Source: Anaerolineales bacterium (lineage in GTDB: Bacteria > Chloroflexota > Anaerolineae > Anaerolineales > Villigracilaceae). From it: a stretch of DNA of 64,000 nucleotides. The DNA is taken from positions 245,482 through 309,481 of the forward strand of contig JAUQXA010000007.1 of assembly GCA_030834895.1 (NCBI GenBank), read 5' to 3'. The stretch's first letter is position 1. Each line of letters opens with the position of its first letter. Both the position numbers and the translations under genes were made by a program. The notes below the pieces were generated by a model. That model ran no database searches and was not told the origin of the DNA. It was given only the letters and a program-made list of their open reading frames with translations. Positions 51,600 through 60,401 of this stretch are shown in pieces.

Positions 51600-52853
51600 T
51601 TATCCTTTTTGGCAGTGTGACCAAATCTGAGTGGTCAAAAATCCGCCATGGGTCAATGGAACACTCTTCCCTGTCCCATAGAAATCACCGCTTGTTACCG
51701 AAATACTAGCGGCTTCTTGAACCCAATCTGCCACTTCATTATTTGCTTCACAAAACAAGTTAATACGATAAACGCCCTGCGAAAAAGGCAATTTTGGCAA
51801 CAAACATTTGATTTGACCATTAAGTGGAAGTGTCTCAAAAGGCTGTCCCGCCAACTCGTTATTACACATAAGCAAAAATTGTCCCATACTATTGGAAAAA
51901 CCAATCGAGATCTTTACATTTTTGGCAACTTCTTTCGCTTCATATTCCAAAACAATGTATGTATCTTTTCCAGAAATGAGTTCTTGCATGTGTTTGCCAT
52001 TGTTATCTTCAAATGCAATATTTGTAAAAATTAGCCTGCCATTTCCTCCGCGATCAGTTCGTTGTTTCAATGGTTGATATGCTACGAAATTTAGATCATC
52101 CAAATATTTTTCTACCACGTGATCGGTATTCCCACTCAACACGACCCGTCCGCGTGACATCAACAAAGCGCTATTACATAATGAATGGACTGCCGCCATG
52201 TTATGACTAACAAACAATACCGTGCGACCTCCGCTCGCCACATCGCTCATCTTGCCCAAACATTTCTTCTGAAACTCGGCATCGCCCACTGCCAACACTT
52301 CATCCACCACTAAAATTTCCGGTTCCAAATGGGCGGCCACGGCAAAGGCCAGGCGCACATACATGCCGCTGGAGTAACGTTTCACTGGGGTATCAAGGAA
52401 TTTCTCGACGCCCGAAAAATCCACAATCTCATCGAATTTACGGGCAATCTCGGCGCGGCTCATCCCCAGGATGGCGCCGTTCAAATAAATATTATCGCGG
52501 CCCGTCAACTCGGAATGGAAGCCCGTCCCCACCTCAAGCAGGGAAGCCACACGGCCATATAATTCAATCCGTCCCCTTGTGGGTTTGGTGATACGCGAAA
52601 GGATCTTCAACAAAGTGCTCTTCCCCGCGCCATTCCGCCCAATAATCCCAACCGCCTCGCCTTGTTTGATTTCAAAAGAAACATCATCGAGCGCCCAGAA
52701 GGTCTCAGGAGGTTTTCGTTCTCCGCGAATCCACCGGACCGGCGCAGAAAACGATTCCAGCAAGGCTTCACGAAAAGTACGCTGTCCTGCCTGTCTCCCC
52801 CCAATACGATACTGCTTGCTTAAATTCTCAACTCGAATTGCAATATCATTCAT
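51600..52853 (-). CDS. wzt: Polysaccharide ABC exporter ATPase (Wzt-type)
   Basis: The 417-aa protein has Walker A GIIGRNGAGKSTLLKIL (about residue 72), VKRYSSGMYVRLAFAVAAHL as the ABC signature, and ILVVDEVLAVGDAEF as Walker B, with the long insertion before Walker A common in the TagH/Wzt/KpsT group. After about 240 residues a C-terminal domain of about 170 residues follows, like the Wzt carbohydrate-binding domain that recognises a terminal modification of the O-antigen. It pairs with the permease at 52855-53709. The methyltransferase next to it is a candidate for that terminal cap. Confidence 0.93.
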   Translation of the reverse strand: MNDIAIRVENLSKQYRIGGRQAGQRTFREALLESFSAPVRWIRGERKPPETFWALDDVSFEIKQGEAVGIIGRNGAGKSTLLKILSRITKPTRGRIELYGRVASLLEVGTGFHSELTGRDNIYLNGAILGMSRAEIARKFDEIVDFSGVEKFLDTPVKRYSSGMYVRLAFAVAAHLEPEILVVDEVLAVGDAEFQKKCLGKMSDVASGGRTVLFVSHNMAAVHSLCNSALLMSRGRVVLSGNTDHVVEKYLDDLNFVAYQPLKQRTDRGGNGRLIFTNIAFEDNNGKHMQELISGKDTYIVLEYEAKEVAKNVKISIGFSNSMGQFLLMCNNELAGQPFETLPLNGQIKCLLPKLPFSQGVYRINLFCEANNEVADWVQEAASISVTSGDFYGTGKSVPLTHGGFLTTQIWSHCQKG

Positions 52854-52854
52854 T

Positions 52855-53709
52855 CTAAATCACATCCGCAAAGGTGGCTTCCATGCGCCTGAAATAAGCC
52901 AGCCCGCTAATTAAAATGAGAATAATAATGGCGGTGGAGACCCAAACCATCCTATCGATATTTCCGCTGCCCAATAAAGCCCAGCGAAACCCCTCCACTA
53001 CGCCGGTCATTGGATTCAGCCCATACAACAACCGCCACTTTTCGGGAATCAGAGAAGCGGAGTAAGCCACAGGTGTGGCATATTGCCAGAAAAGCGTCAG
53101 GAATGGCACCACGTAACGAATATCCCGATATTCCACATTCAAGGCCGAAAGCCATAATCCCACTGCCAGCGCGCTTGCCAAAGCCAGAAGCAGGAAAAAC
53201 GGCAGGGTTAGGATGCGGGCAGTCAACGGAATCTGGTAGTAGATCATCATTCCAATCAACACAAACAACGAAATGGAAAAATCTGCCAAACCAGGGAAAA
53301 CGGATGCAATCGGCATCACCAGGCGCGGGAAATATACCTTGCTCACCAGATTCTGATTCCCCACCAGACTCTGGCTTGAATTTACAAGCGAAAAAGCGAA
53401 TAACTGCCACGGCAGAAGCGCAGTAAAAGTAAAGATTGGGTAAGGGATGCCGTCGGAAGGCAATTTGGCCAATTGACCAAAGATCAGACTAAAAATCAGC
53501 ATGGTCAAAAGAGGCTGTATGATCGCCCAGGTCGCGCCAAGCACGGTCTGCTTGTAACGAACTTTGATATCGCGCCAGGTAAGCAGAAAGAGCAGTTCGC
53601 GGTAACGCCAAAGTTCGGCCAGTTCAAGCGAGACCCAGCCGCGCTGGGGTTCAATTGTGACCAAAGGTTTTTGTATGCGTCGATATGGGGAAAGTGTTGT
53701 ATTTGCCAA
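52855..53709 (-). CDS. wzm: Polysaccharide ABC exporter permease (Wzm-type)
   Basis: The 284-aa protein is an ABC-2 permease with six membrane segments: ELLFLLTWRDIKVRYKQTVLGATWAIIQPLLTMLIFSLIFG, typical of the Wzm/TagG group (RxYKQTxLGxxWAxIQP). The start is TTG at 53709. It forms the channel for Wzt at 51600-52853 and is separated from it by 1 nt. It exports a completed lipid-linked polysaccharide across the inner membrane. Confidence 0.93.
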   Translation of the reverse strand: MANTTLSPYRRIQKPLVTIEPQRGWVSLELAELWRYRELLFLLTWRDIKVRYKQTVLGATWAIIQPLLTMLIFSLIFGQLAKLPSDGIPYPIFTFTALLPWQLFAFSLVNSSQSLVGNQNLVSKVYFPRLVMPIASVFPGLADFSISLFVLIGMMIYYQIPLTARILTLPFFLLLALASALAVGLWLSALNVEYRDIRYVVPFLTLFWQYATPVAYSASLIPEKWRLLYGLNPMTGVVEGFRWALLGSGNIDRMVWVSTAIIILILISGLAYFRRMEATFADVI

Positions 53710-53892
53710 AGGTTTCTCTATATGAAATTGAATAATAGCACTTCAGGAAAAAAAACGCGTATTGTCAGGAATTAAAGCTTCGAGCATTCATTTTCTGAAT
53801 TCTCACACAAAAGCGGAAACCTGTCAATGATTATATTGTCCGACAAATCTGCTGGATTACGGCTTTCTCATTATCGCTTGATAAAACGAAAA

Positions 53893-53977
53893 GTGTCACC
53901 CTGAGCGACAGCGAAGGGTCTCTGTGACGGCAAAGAGACTCTTCGGTCGCGGCGAACGCGCTCCCTCAGAGCGACAC
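53893..53977. repeat. Palindromic intergenic repeat (TGTCATTCTGAG family), copy 2
   Basis: GTGTCACCCTGAGCGAC at the left pairs imperfectly with CTCAGAGCGACAC at the right, enclosing AGCGAAGGGTCTC and GAGACTCTTCGGT which also pair, in the gap between the Wzm start and the next gene. Similar to the element at 22199-22267. Confidence 0.75.
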
Positions 53978-54021
53978 AAATTAGACTTTGAGAAAGCCAT
54001 GACCGCTGGATTGAATCGTGT

Positions 54022-54050
54022 TTGAATGTGCCGCGCCTTGCTGTTACAAT
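54022..54050 (+). promoter_or_regulatory. Leaderless-type promoter of the GT2 gene
   Basis: TTGAAT (54022-54027) and TACAAT (54045-54050) are 17 nt apart, and the ATG at 54058 starts 7 nt after the -10. No Shine-Dalgarno sequence precedes this ATG. Confidence 0.5.
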
Positions 54051-54057
54051 TGGCACA

Positions 54058-54939
54058 ATGAATATGCCGACAAGTCCTTTTGTCTCCATCGTTTTAGGCT
54101 CATTTAATCGCCGAAGATTTCTGAAGGCGGCCCTTGAGAGTGTAAGAAATAACGGCATGGATTTCCCTTATGAGATCATCGTCGTGGACGGGGGATCTAC
54201 GGATGGCTCGATTGAGCACCTGACAAAGCAAAAAGATGTCATCACCATCATTCAACACAACCGGGGCGAGTTTCGCGGCAAAAAAATTGCGCGTCGAAAC
54301 TGGGGTTACTTCATGAACCTGGGCTTCAAGATTGCGCAGGGTAAATATATCCTGATGATCAGCGATGATGTTCTGGTAACCCCCAATGCTATAAAGAACG
54401 GTATACAGGAATTCGAGAATAGGCTTGCAAAAGGTGAAAAGACCGGCGCGCTCGCCTTCTATTGGAGAAATACCCCGGAAATCAAGCAATATAGTGTGAT
54501 GAAGTGCTGTGGAAGGACTTTCGTCAACCATGGGCTTTACTTGCGCTCGGCAGTGGAGGAAGTGGGCTGGATAGACGAAGTCAATTACCAGTTTTATGCC
54601 GCCGATATCGACTTGTGTTTGCGAATGGACCAGGCAGGATATAAAACAGAGTCGTGCCGCCATGCGGTAGTCGAACACTATGCCATGTATGACGAAATTA
54701 TCAGAGAGGACAACCTGGCGGCATCAAAAACCAACGATGACACAGGATATCTGGTGTCGCGCTGGAGCAGGGTATATGGCTTTCCAGAAGAATCCAGCTT
54801 TGAACAATTGATTTCATTTGACTACCTGGATTACGTTGACCCGTATCAGACCACAAAAAAATTCCCCCGCGTTTACCCAGACCCCATCAAGTTGATCAAA
54901 CGCCTTACGATCAAGGCTTACAATAAATTCCGGGCTTGA
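54058..54939 (+). CDS. Glycosyltransferase family 2
   Basis: The 293-aa protein starts [22 protein letters not shown] with the GT2 N-terminal strand, then [16 protein letters not shown] and [12 protein letters not shown] (DxD-like metal site), and [19 protein letters not shown] as the acceptor-side motif. It belongs to GT2 family enzymes that make polysaccharide or glycoprotein sugars. The start at 54058 was preferred to the one at 54022, as a -10 box ends just before it. Confidence 0.88.
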   Translation: MNMPTSPFVSIVLGSFNRRRFLKAALESVRNNGMDFPYEIIVVDGGSTDGSIEHLTKQKDVITIIQHNRGEFRGKKIARRNWGYFMNLGFKIAQGKYILMISDDVLVTPNAIKNGIQEFENRLAKGEKTGALAFYWRNTPEIKQYSVMKCCGRTFVNHGLYLRSAVEEVGWIDEVNYQFYAADIDLCLRMDQAGYKTESCRHAVVEHYAMYDEIIREDNLAASKTNDDTGYLVSRWSRVYGFPEESSFEQLISFDYLDYVDPYQTTKKFPRVYPDPIKLIKRLTIKAYNKFRA

Positions 54940-54940
54940 G

Positions 54941-56092
54941 ATGAAACCAATTATTCGATGCGCCATGTTCCCAAATCCATACACAAACTCAAAGTGGATG
55001 CGGGAGTCCCATCCTTTCCTGTTAGAAGTTGCCGAAGAACTAAAAAAACTCGGGTGCGAATGCATTAAAACCCCGCGATTCCCGTCGCTGACATGGATCC
55101 TTTTCAACCGCAAGAAGCTGGACGTACTGCATGTACACTGGCCTGAACAGTATTATGAACTCGCCTGGCACTCCGAGAATCGGCTATTATCCAAAATATT
55201 GGGGGTTTTTGATTTCACCGCGCCACTGAGACGCGTCCTCGGTTTTGGATGGTTGTTTGCCTTCGTACACCTTCTGCGACTAACGGGAATCCCCCTGCTG
55301 TGGACTGTGCACGATCTTTTTCCGCATACCAGCCAGTCGCCGTCAAAACTGCAACTGTTCGCCAGACAGTATTTACTCAAGCATACTGAAGTCTTGTTAT
55401 TGAACTGTGAAAATGCCGCGGGGTTGGTGGAAAAAGAATTGGGACAAGCAAAAAACGTGGTGGTGGCGCCGCTTGGAGATTACAAATTGTTTTATCCTGA
55501 AACCACCAACAGGCAGCGGGCACGGCAATTGTTTCGGTTATCCGAAAACGAGTCCATGTTTTTGTTCTTTGGCAGCCAACGCCCGCATCGAAATGCCCAG
55601 GAATTGATTCGCTCTTTCGGGGAAATCCCCGATCCGTCCGTCCATTTGTGGGTTGTTGGTTATACGCCGGAGAACATCCGTGCCGCGGAGGAAGAACTGA
55701 ACTGGTCGGACTGGAGGGTTCACCTCCATTTGAGGCAGGTAAGCAACCAGCAGGTTGAATATGCGATCAAAGCCTGCGACTTTCTCGTCATGCCGGGTAA
55801 AAATTACCTCACTTCGGCGGTCGCCGTACTGGCGCTATCCTATGGGATACCCGTCATCGCCCCCCACTATGGCTGCGCCAAAGATATGGTGGGGGATGCG
55901 GGTATTCTATATGACGACACACAACCGGACGGGCTGAAAGATGCAATGGAATATGCGCTAAATAACAAGGAGTCACTGCAAAATACCGCGCGTCAGCAGA
56001 TCTCAAGGTGGTCTTGGCAAATCACAGCCGAGCAAACCTACAAAGCCTATCAGTTGGCAATAAAACATAAACCCGCTCACGATGACATGTAA
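54941..56092 (+). CDS. Glycosyltransferase (GT-B, GT4-like)
   Basis: The 383-aa protein follows the GT2 gene after 1 nt. It shows LDVLHVHWPEQYY and WTVHDLFPHTSQSP (H-x-H-x-P), VVVAPLGDYKLFYP and the C-terminal AIKACDFLVMPGKNYLTSAVAVLALSYGIPVIAP, a GT4-like pattern without the classic E-x7-E. Likely a cytoplasmic-face glycosyltransferase. Confidence 0.82.
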   Translation: MKPIIRCAMFPNPYTNSKWMRESHPFLLEVAEELKKLGCECIKTPRFPSLTWILFNRKKLDVLHVHWPEQYYELAWHSENRLLSKILGVFDFTAPLRRVLGFGWLFAFVHLLRLTGIPLLWTVHDLFPHTSQSPSKLQLFARQYLLKHTEVLLLNCENAAGLVEKELGQAKNVVVAPLGDYKLFYPETTNRQRARQLFRLSENESMFLFFGSQRPHRNAQELIRSFGEIPDPSVHLWVVGYTPENIRAAEEELNWSDWRVHLHLRQVSNQQVEYAIKACDFLVMPGKNYLTSAVAVLALSYGIPVIAPHYGCAKDMVGDAGILYDDTQPDGLKDAMEYALNNKESLQNTARQQISRWSWQITAEQTYKAYQLAIKHKPAHDDM

Positions 56093-56116
56093 AATCGAAA
56101 GAAGAACATTCCAGGC

Positions 56117-56917
56117 ATGACACCCAGCTTTGGTCAATACAACCCAAGTATTTATAAAACGTTCAAAAAACTCATAAAGCGCATTCCGTTTTCAATTTTT
56201 ATTTACGACAGCCTGTTATATATGTTTCGATATTTTAGGTATGCGGCCGCGTTTTCCCGGTTTCATAAGGCTGCAAAACGAGCAAGGGACAGGTTCGGCC
56301 TTCCAAAATGGAAGGAACGCTACCCATGTCTGGGCGAGGATACAGAAACAACATTTTTCGACAGCCATTACATCTATCACCCCGCCTGGGCGGCGCGCAT
56401 TGTCGCCCAGATACAGCCGGCAGTCCATATTGACATTTCCTCTTCGCTGACCTTCTGCTCTATCGTTTCCGCATTTGTGCCTGTGGAATTCTATGATTAC
56501 CGCCCCGCCCCGCTTGATCTTGAAAATCTGAACTGCAAACATGGGAACTTGACGAAGCTGCCATTCGCTGGCGAGAGCGTCGAATCCCTTTCCTGCATGC
56601 ATGTTGTGGAACATATTGGATTGGGACGCTATGGAGACCCGCTTGACCCCGACGGGGATGTAAAGGCAATTGCCGAACTCAAACGTGTGCTTGCAAAAGG
56701 TGGTTCGCTGCTGTTTGTCACGCCGGTTGGCACACCAAAAATTCGTTTCAACGCGCACCGAATCTACAGTTGCGAGCAGATCATGTCCTATTTCAACGGA
56801 CTTCATGTGGAGCAGTTTGCCCTTGTGGACGACAACGGCCGGTTATTCATCAATGCCGATCCGTCCTACGCGAACAGGCAGGAATATGGGTGCGGTTGCT
56901 GGTGGTTCAAAAAATGA
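56117..56917 (+). CDS. DUF268-family methyltransferase-like protein
   Basis: The 266-aa protein has the DUF268 (PF03269) signature with a SAM-fold: HIDISSSLTFCSIVSAF, VEFYDYRPAPLDLENL, SLSCMHVVEHIGLGRYGDPLDPDGD and GGSLLFVTPVGTPKIRFNAHRIYS. Such proteins are found in glycan clusters and presumably modify sugars; the reaction is unproven. A GCGCATT membrane-proximal basic stretch starts it. The stop overlaps the next start by 4 nt (ATGA). Confidence 0.8.
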   Translation: MTPSFGQYNPSIYKTFKKLIKRIPFSIFIYDSLLYMFRYFRYAAAFSRFHKAAKRARDRFGLPKWKERYPCLGEDTETTFFDSHYIYHPAWAARIVAQIQPAVHIDISSSLTFCSIVSAFVPVEFYDYRPAPLDLENLNCKHGNLTKLPFAGESVESLSCMHVVEHIGLGRYGDPLDPDGDVKAIAELKRVLAKGGSLLFVTPVGTPKIRFNAHRIYSCEQIMSYFNGLHVEQFALVDDNGRLFINADPSYANRQEYGCGCWWFKK

Positions 56918-57831
56918 TACTTGGACTGGTTTTCAGCAAAGACCGCGCAATGCAACTGGACGCGACGCTTGCATCCTTTTTTCGCCATGCCAGGGATGCC
57001 TCCATTGTTCGGATGACAGTTTTATATAAAACATCGACAACAGAACACCAGGCGCAATATGAATTATTAAAAAAGGAATATACGGGACGGGTTGACTTCA
57101 TTCCTGAAGTTGGTTTTCGTCAACAAGTTCTTGACCTGCTGATATCCGCCCTGCCTTCATCCAGACTACAGCATTGGTATCATCTTCGTCGGAAACTCCT
57201 TTTCCCTCTCCCCATGATTGGTTTTGCTTCGGGTAAACTCGATGCTGGACATGTTCTATTTTTGGTGGACGATAATATCTTTGTCCGCCCATTTGAACTT
57301 GCCGACGCGGCAAATGCGCTTGACAATCATTCCGGCGCGCTGGGATTTTCCCTTCGGCTGGGGGAAAATACAACCTACTGCTATACCATGAACAGGCCGC
57401 AGTCCCTGCCGGATTTCGAACAACTCCCCGGGGAAATTCTTAAATTCCAATGGAGCGAATCTGAAAGCGACTTTGCCTATCCGTTGGAAGTTTCAAGTTC
57501 CATATATCCCCTCAAAAGGATACTTGACATGCTCATTGGTCGCCAATTCCTAAACCCAAACACCCTCGAACTCGAGTTATCAAAACGACGGTCAAAATAC
57601 AAAAAGAAATTTTCCGCATTGTTGTGCTACAAAAAATCAGTCGCGTTTTGCGCTCCCATTAACCGCGTGCAAAACATCTATCCAAATCGCGCCGGAAAAA
57701 CCGAGGAACTCTCTCCGCAGCAACTGGCGGAAATATTCGCGCAAGGATATCGGATAAATATCGATGCGTTTCACGGTTTCACCCCCAACTCATGCCATCA
57801 GGAAGTGGAGTTAAAATTCGAGCGGCGTTAA
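56914..57831 (+). CDS. Glycosyltransferase-like protein
   Basis: Start MILGLVFSKDRAMQLDATL at 56914 overlaps the DUF268 stop by 4 nt. The 305-aa protein has VFSKDRAMQLDATLASFFRH and VLFLVDDNIFVRPFEL, where VDDN could be the metal-binding site of a GT-A fold, and a basic C-terminal half. It was not matched to a named family. The coupling to the DUF268 gene suggests action on the same glycan. Confidence 0.72.
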   Translation: MILGLVFSKDRAMQLDATLASFFRHARDASIVRMTVLYKTSTTEHQAQYELLKKEYTGRVDFIPEVGFRQQVLDLLISALPSSRLQHWYHLRRKLLFPLPMIGFASGKLDAGHVLFLVDDNIFVRPFELADAANALDNHSGALGFSLRLGENTTYCYTMNRPQSLPDFEQLPGEILKFQWSESESDFAYPLEVSSSIYPLKRILDMLIGRQFLNPNTLELELSKRRSKYKKKFSALLCYKKSVAFCAPINRVQNIYPNRAGKTEELSPQQLAEIFAQGYRINIDAFHGFTPNSCHQEVELKFERR

Positions 57832-58084
57832 GAACTCATGAAATTCCTTCTATGGCACAGGCGGGCGGTCCGCCCGCGCGCAACACGCCGGACCAATCGA
57901 TTACAGGAATAGAGTTGCGGGACGTTTACGCGCTGAACAGAATTTTTCATAAACCCGACTCGATAACGACCCTTTCCCTCTGCGCCCGCAGATCTTCCAC
58001 CGAGTCTAATTTATATGGACATACCAGCCTTCCAGTGTCTTTGCCTTTTGATAAAATATATATTTATTGCATGGAGTCAGGATA

Positions 58085-59200
58085 ATGCGTCAAAAAATCA
58101 CCCATGTTGTCAGATTATTTGAATTATATGGGATAGGAAATCACCTATTGTCATTACTGCCTTCACTGGCAAAGAATGAGCTCGATGTGGAATTAATCGC
58201 TCTTGTTCGACAACAGCCAAGTCCCGTAGTCCTGGAAGGGTTAAAAAAAATGGAAGCCTCCGGGGTAAGGGTTACGATCCTGCCATTGAGAGAAAAATTG
58301 CCGTCGGGCAGGCCCGGATTCACGTCCATCGAGCGCACCATTGATCTTGTTCGATTATTCCGGGAAAGAAAAGATAGAATTATCCACATCCACCTTGAAT
58401 ATTTTGGAATGCCCATTGCCCTATGGCTGGCTGGCTGCAAAAAGGTTGTCATGTCGATTCACTCGGACGATAAATGGTTTATGTCCTATAAAGTGCGAAC
58501 ATGGCTGCATATCATCGATAGAATAATCGGACGTTATATTTCCGTCTCGGACAGGGTGAGGGAATATTACGCCATTGCCGCCAATATCGACCCTAGAAAA
58601 ATCGAGCGTATTTACCATGGTATTAATTACATACAGGGCAAAAACAGGGAATTTGTGAGAAAAAAATATAATATGCCTGCCGACAAATTTGTATTTGGTA
58701 TCGTGGGGCGTTTGACACACGAAAAGAACATCGAACTTCTCATTGAAGCGGCGCGAAAGCTTCCAAACACCCACTGCGTCATTGCCGGCGATGGAGAACT
58801 TCGCGACATGCTGCGCCGGCAGGCAAATGGATTATCCAATGTCCAGTTTCTGGGCTTCCAACCGGACGGCTATGAACTTATGCCGGGTTTCGACCTTTTC
58901 TGCCTGCCATCCCGGTTTGAAGGACTGGGATTGGTTCTCATAGAAGCCATGCTGCAAGGCGTGCCGATTGCGGGAAGCCGCGCCGGGGCAATTCCCGAGA
59001 TATTGGGAGATGGGAAATATGGATTATTATTTGACAGCAACGACCTAGATGGCTTAACATCCTCGATCGAGTATGCCATGAATAACAGAAGCGCAATTCT
59101 CGATACTGCAATCCGCGCGCAGCAATATGCGCAGGCTACTTTTAGCGTTCAAAAGATGACAGATCAAACGATCCGGGTTTACAAAACAGTGGAATTATGA
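58085..59200 (+). CDS. Glycosyltransferase family 4
   Basis: Start MRQKITHVVRLFELYG at 58085 has a GGAGTCAGGA site. The 371-aa protein has GIVGRLTHEKNIELLIEAARKL, VIAGDGELRDMLRRQA, VQFLGFQPDGYELMPGFDLFCLPSRFEGLGLVLIEAMLQGVPIAGS (E-x7-E, GLGLVLIEA) and AIPEILGDGKYGLLFD, a textbook GT4 retaining glycosyltransferase. The 57832-58084 gap upstream holds a GCGGGCGG/CCGCCCGC palindrome and no gene. Confidence 0.92.
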   Translation: MRQKITHVVRLFELYGIGNHLLSLLPSLAKNELDVELIALVRQQPSPVVLEGLKKMEASGVRVTILPLREKLPSGRPGFTSIERTIDLVRLFRERKDRIIHIHLEYFGMPIALWLAGCKKVVMSIHSDDKWFMSYKVRTWLHIIDRIIGRYISVSDRVREYYAIAANIDPRKIERIYHGINYIQGKNREFVRKKYNMPADKFVFGIVGRLTHEKNIELLIEAARKLPNTHCVIAGDGELRDMLRRQANGLSNVQFLGFQPDGYELMPGFDLFCLPSRFEGLGLVLIEAMLQGVPIAGSRAGAIPEILGDGKYGLLFDSNDLDGLTSSIEYAMNNRSAILDTAIRAQQYAQATFSVQKMTDQTIRVYKTVEL

Positions 59201-59418
59201 ATCTATTTTGGCGCGAACAAAAAAAGGGGCTGCCGGTCAACCCGGATGACGTCATAACCGTCGAACCAGTCGCCCACCGGGCTTTGGAAGGCGACACGCC
59301 GGCGGGCAACGTTGCGCAATCCAATCTTGAACCGGCTTCAAATAAACCGAGCGTCGCCATTATAAAATCACAAGTTGTGAAGATGTGTCAAACGGTCGTA
59401 AGGAAGGCAGACAGGTAA
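59197..59418 (+). CDS. Small 73-aa protein, uncertain
   Basis: ATG at 59197 overlaps the GT4 stop by 4 nt (ATGA) and the stop at 59418 is 2 nt before the GTG start of the next glycosyltransferase gene. The sequence is polar, with a Pro/Asp/Val-rich middle (LPVNPDDVITVEPVAHRAL). No family recognised. The tight spacing on both sides supports it, but it may be a chance ORF in a linker. Confidence 0.4.
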   Translation: MNLFWREQKKGLPVNPDDVITVEPVAHRALEGDTPAGNVAQSNLEPASNKPSVAIIKSQVVKMCQTVVRKADR

Positions 59419-59420
59419 CC

Positions 59421-60401
59421 GTGACAACCTTCCACGAACATACAGACACGGTATCGGTAATTATTCCGGTATTCAATGCCGCCGCATGGATACGACAGAC
59501 GATCGACAGCATCCTGGCGCAAACAATTCGCGTTCTGGAAATTTTGGTGGTGGACGACGGCTCCACAGACAATACAGCCGACATCGTTCGAGAATATGGT
59601 TCCCCGGTTGTTTACATCAACCAGCAGCACCAAGGCGTTTCCGCGGCGCGGAATCGAGGGATTAGAACCGCCAAAGCAAGCCTGATTGCTTTCATCGATG
59701 GGGATGACTACTGGCATCAGCGCAAGCTTGAAGCACAAATCGGGTTGATGGGGCAAAAAGACCTGCAATGGGTCAGTTGTGAAATTCAGCCTTTCGATTC
59801 CGATACTGGAGCATTTGTTGACGGTCTTACTTCGCCGGTACAGAATGGGGATGTATTGGAAGCTTTGTTCCTAAACAATTTTATTGGGTCGGCCACTCCC
59901 TTGGTGAGACGCGACGTATTCGATCAAGTCGGCTTGTTCAATGAAGCGCATGAAGCGCGTATCGGTGAGGATTGGGACATGTGGCTGAGAATCGCTTCGA
60001 TCTATCCGTTGGGCGTGGTGCATGAGAGGCTCGCCTTCCTGCGGCTGCATGGTTCAAGCGCCATGTCATCCACTTCCATGAATGAAAAGGTGAAATGCCT
60101 TGTCGGCGTGGTCGAGCGGGCGGTCGAAAGGGATTCCGCTCGTCTTGCCCCGCTCAAAGGGAAAGCGCTGGCCGGAATTTATTACAACGCCGGGGTCCAA
60201 TCCTTCAAGCAGGGACAATACCGGCAAGCCTATGATTATTTTCTCCTCGGGTTGAAATATCGCCCATTGAAAATCGAATCCTGGATCTATTTGCTGATGA
60301 TAAAATCAGGTCCGGCCTTTTCCCGTCATATGGTCAATTTAAAACGATTCCTGACAGGACAATCTCGACAGTTGAAGAAACAAAAGCATGAACGAGAATA
60401 A
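59421..60401 (+). CDS. Glycosyltransferase family 2
   Basis: Start GTG at 59421 (MTTFHEHTDTVSVIIP) was chosen over an upstream in-frame GTG at 59385. The 326-aa protein has VSVIIPVFNAAAWIRQTI, ILVVDDGSTDNTADIVREY, GVSAARNRGIRTA and LIAFIDGDDYW, the classic GT2 A-domain with GDD metal site, and IGEDWDMWLRIA as the acceptor base. The C-terminal 80 residues are helical. Overlaps the next gene by 14 nt. Confidence 0.92.
   Translation: MTTFHEHTDTVSVIIPVFNAAAWIRQTIDSILAQTIRVLEILVVDDGSTDNTADIVREYGSPVVYINQQHQGVSAARNRGIRTAKASLIAFIDGDDYWHQRKLEAQIGLMGQKDLQWVSCEIQPFDSDTGAFVDGLTSPVQNGDVLEALFLNNFIGSATPLVRRDVFDQVGLFNEAHEARIGEDWDMWLRIASIYPLGVVHERLAFLRLHGSSAMSSTSMNEKVKCLVGVVERAVERDSARLAPLKGKALAGIYYNAGVQSFKQGQYRQAYDYFLLGLKYRPLKIESWIYLLMIKSGPAFSRHMVNLKRFLTGQSRQLKKQKHERE

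Noticed and set aside
57832..58084. Possible remnant gene in the gap before the GT4 gene
   Set aside because: Both strands were read; only short frames and a GCGGGCGG palindrome are present, with no recognisable protein fragment.
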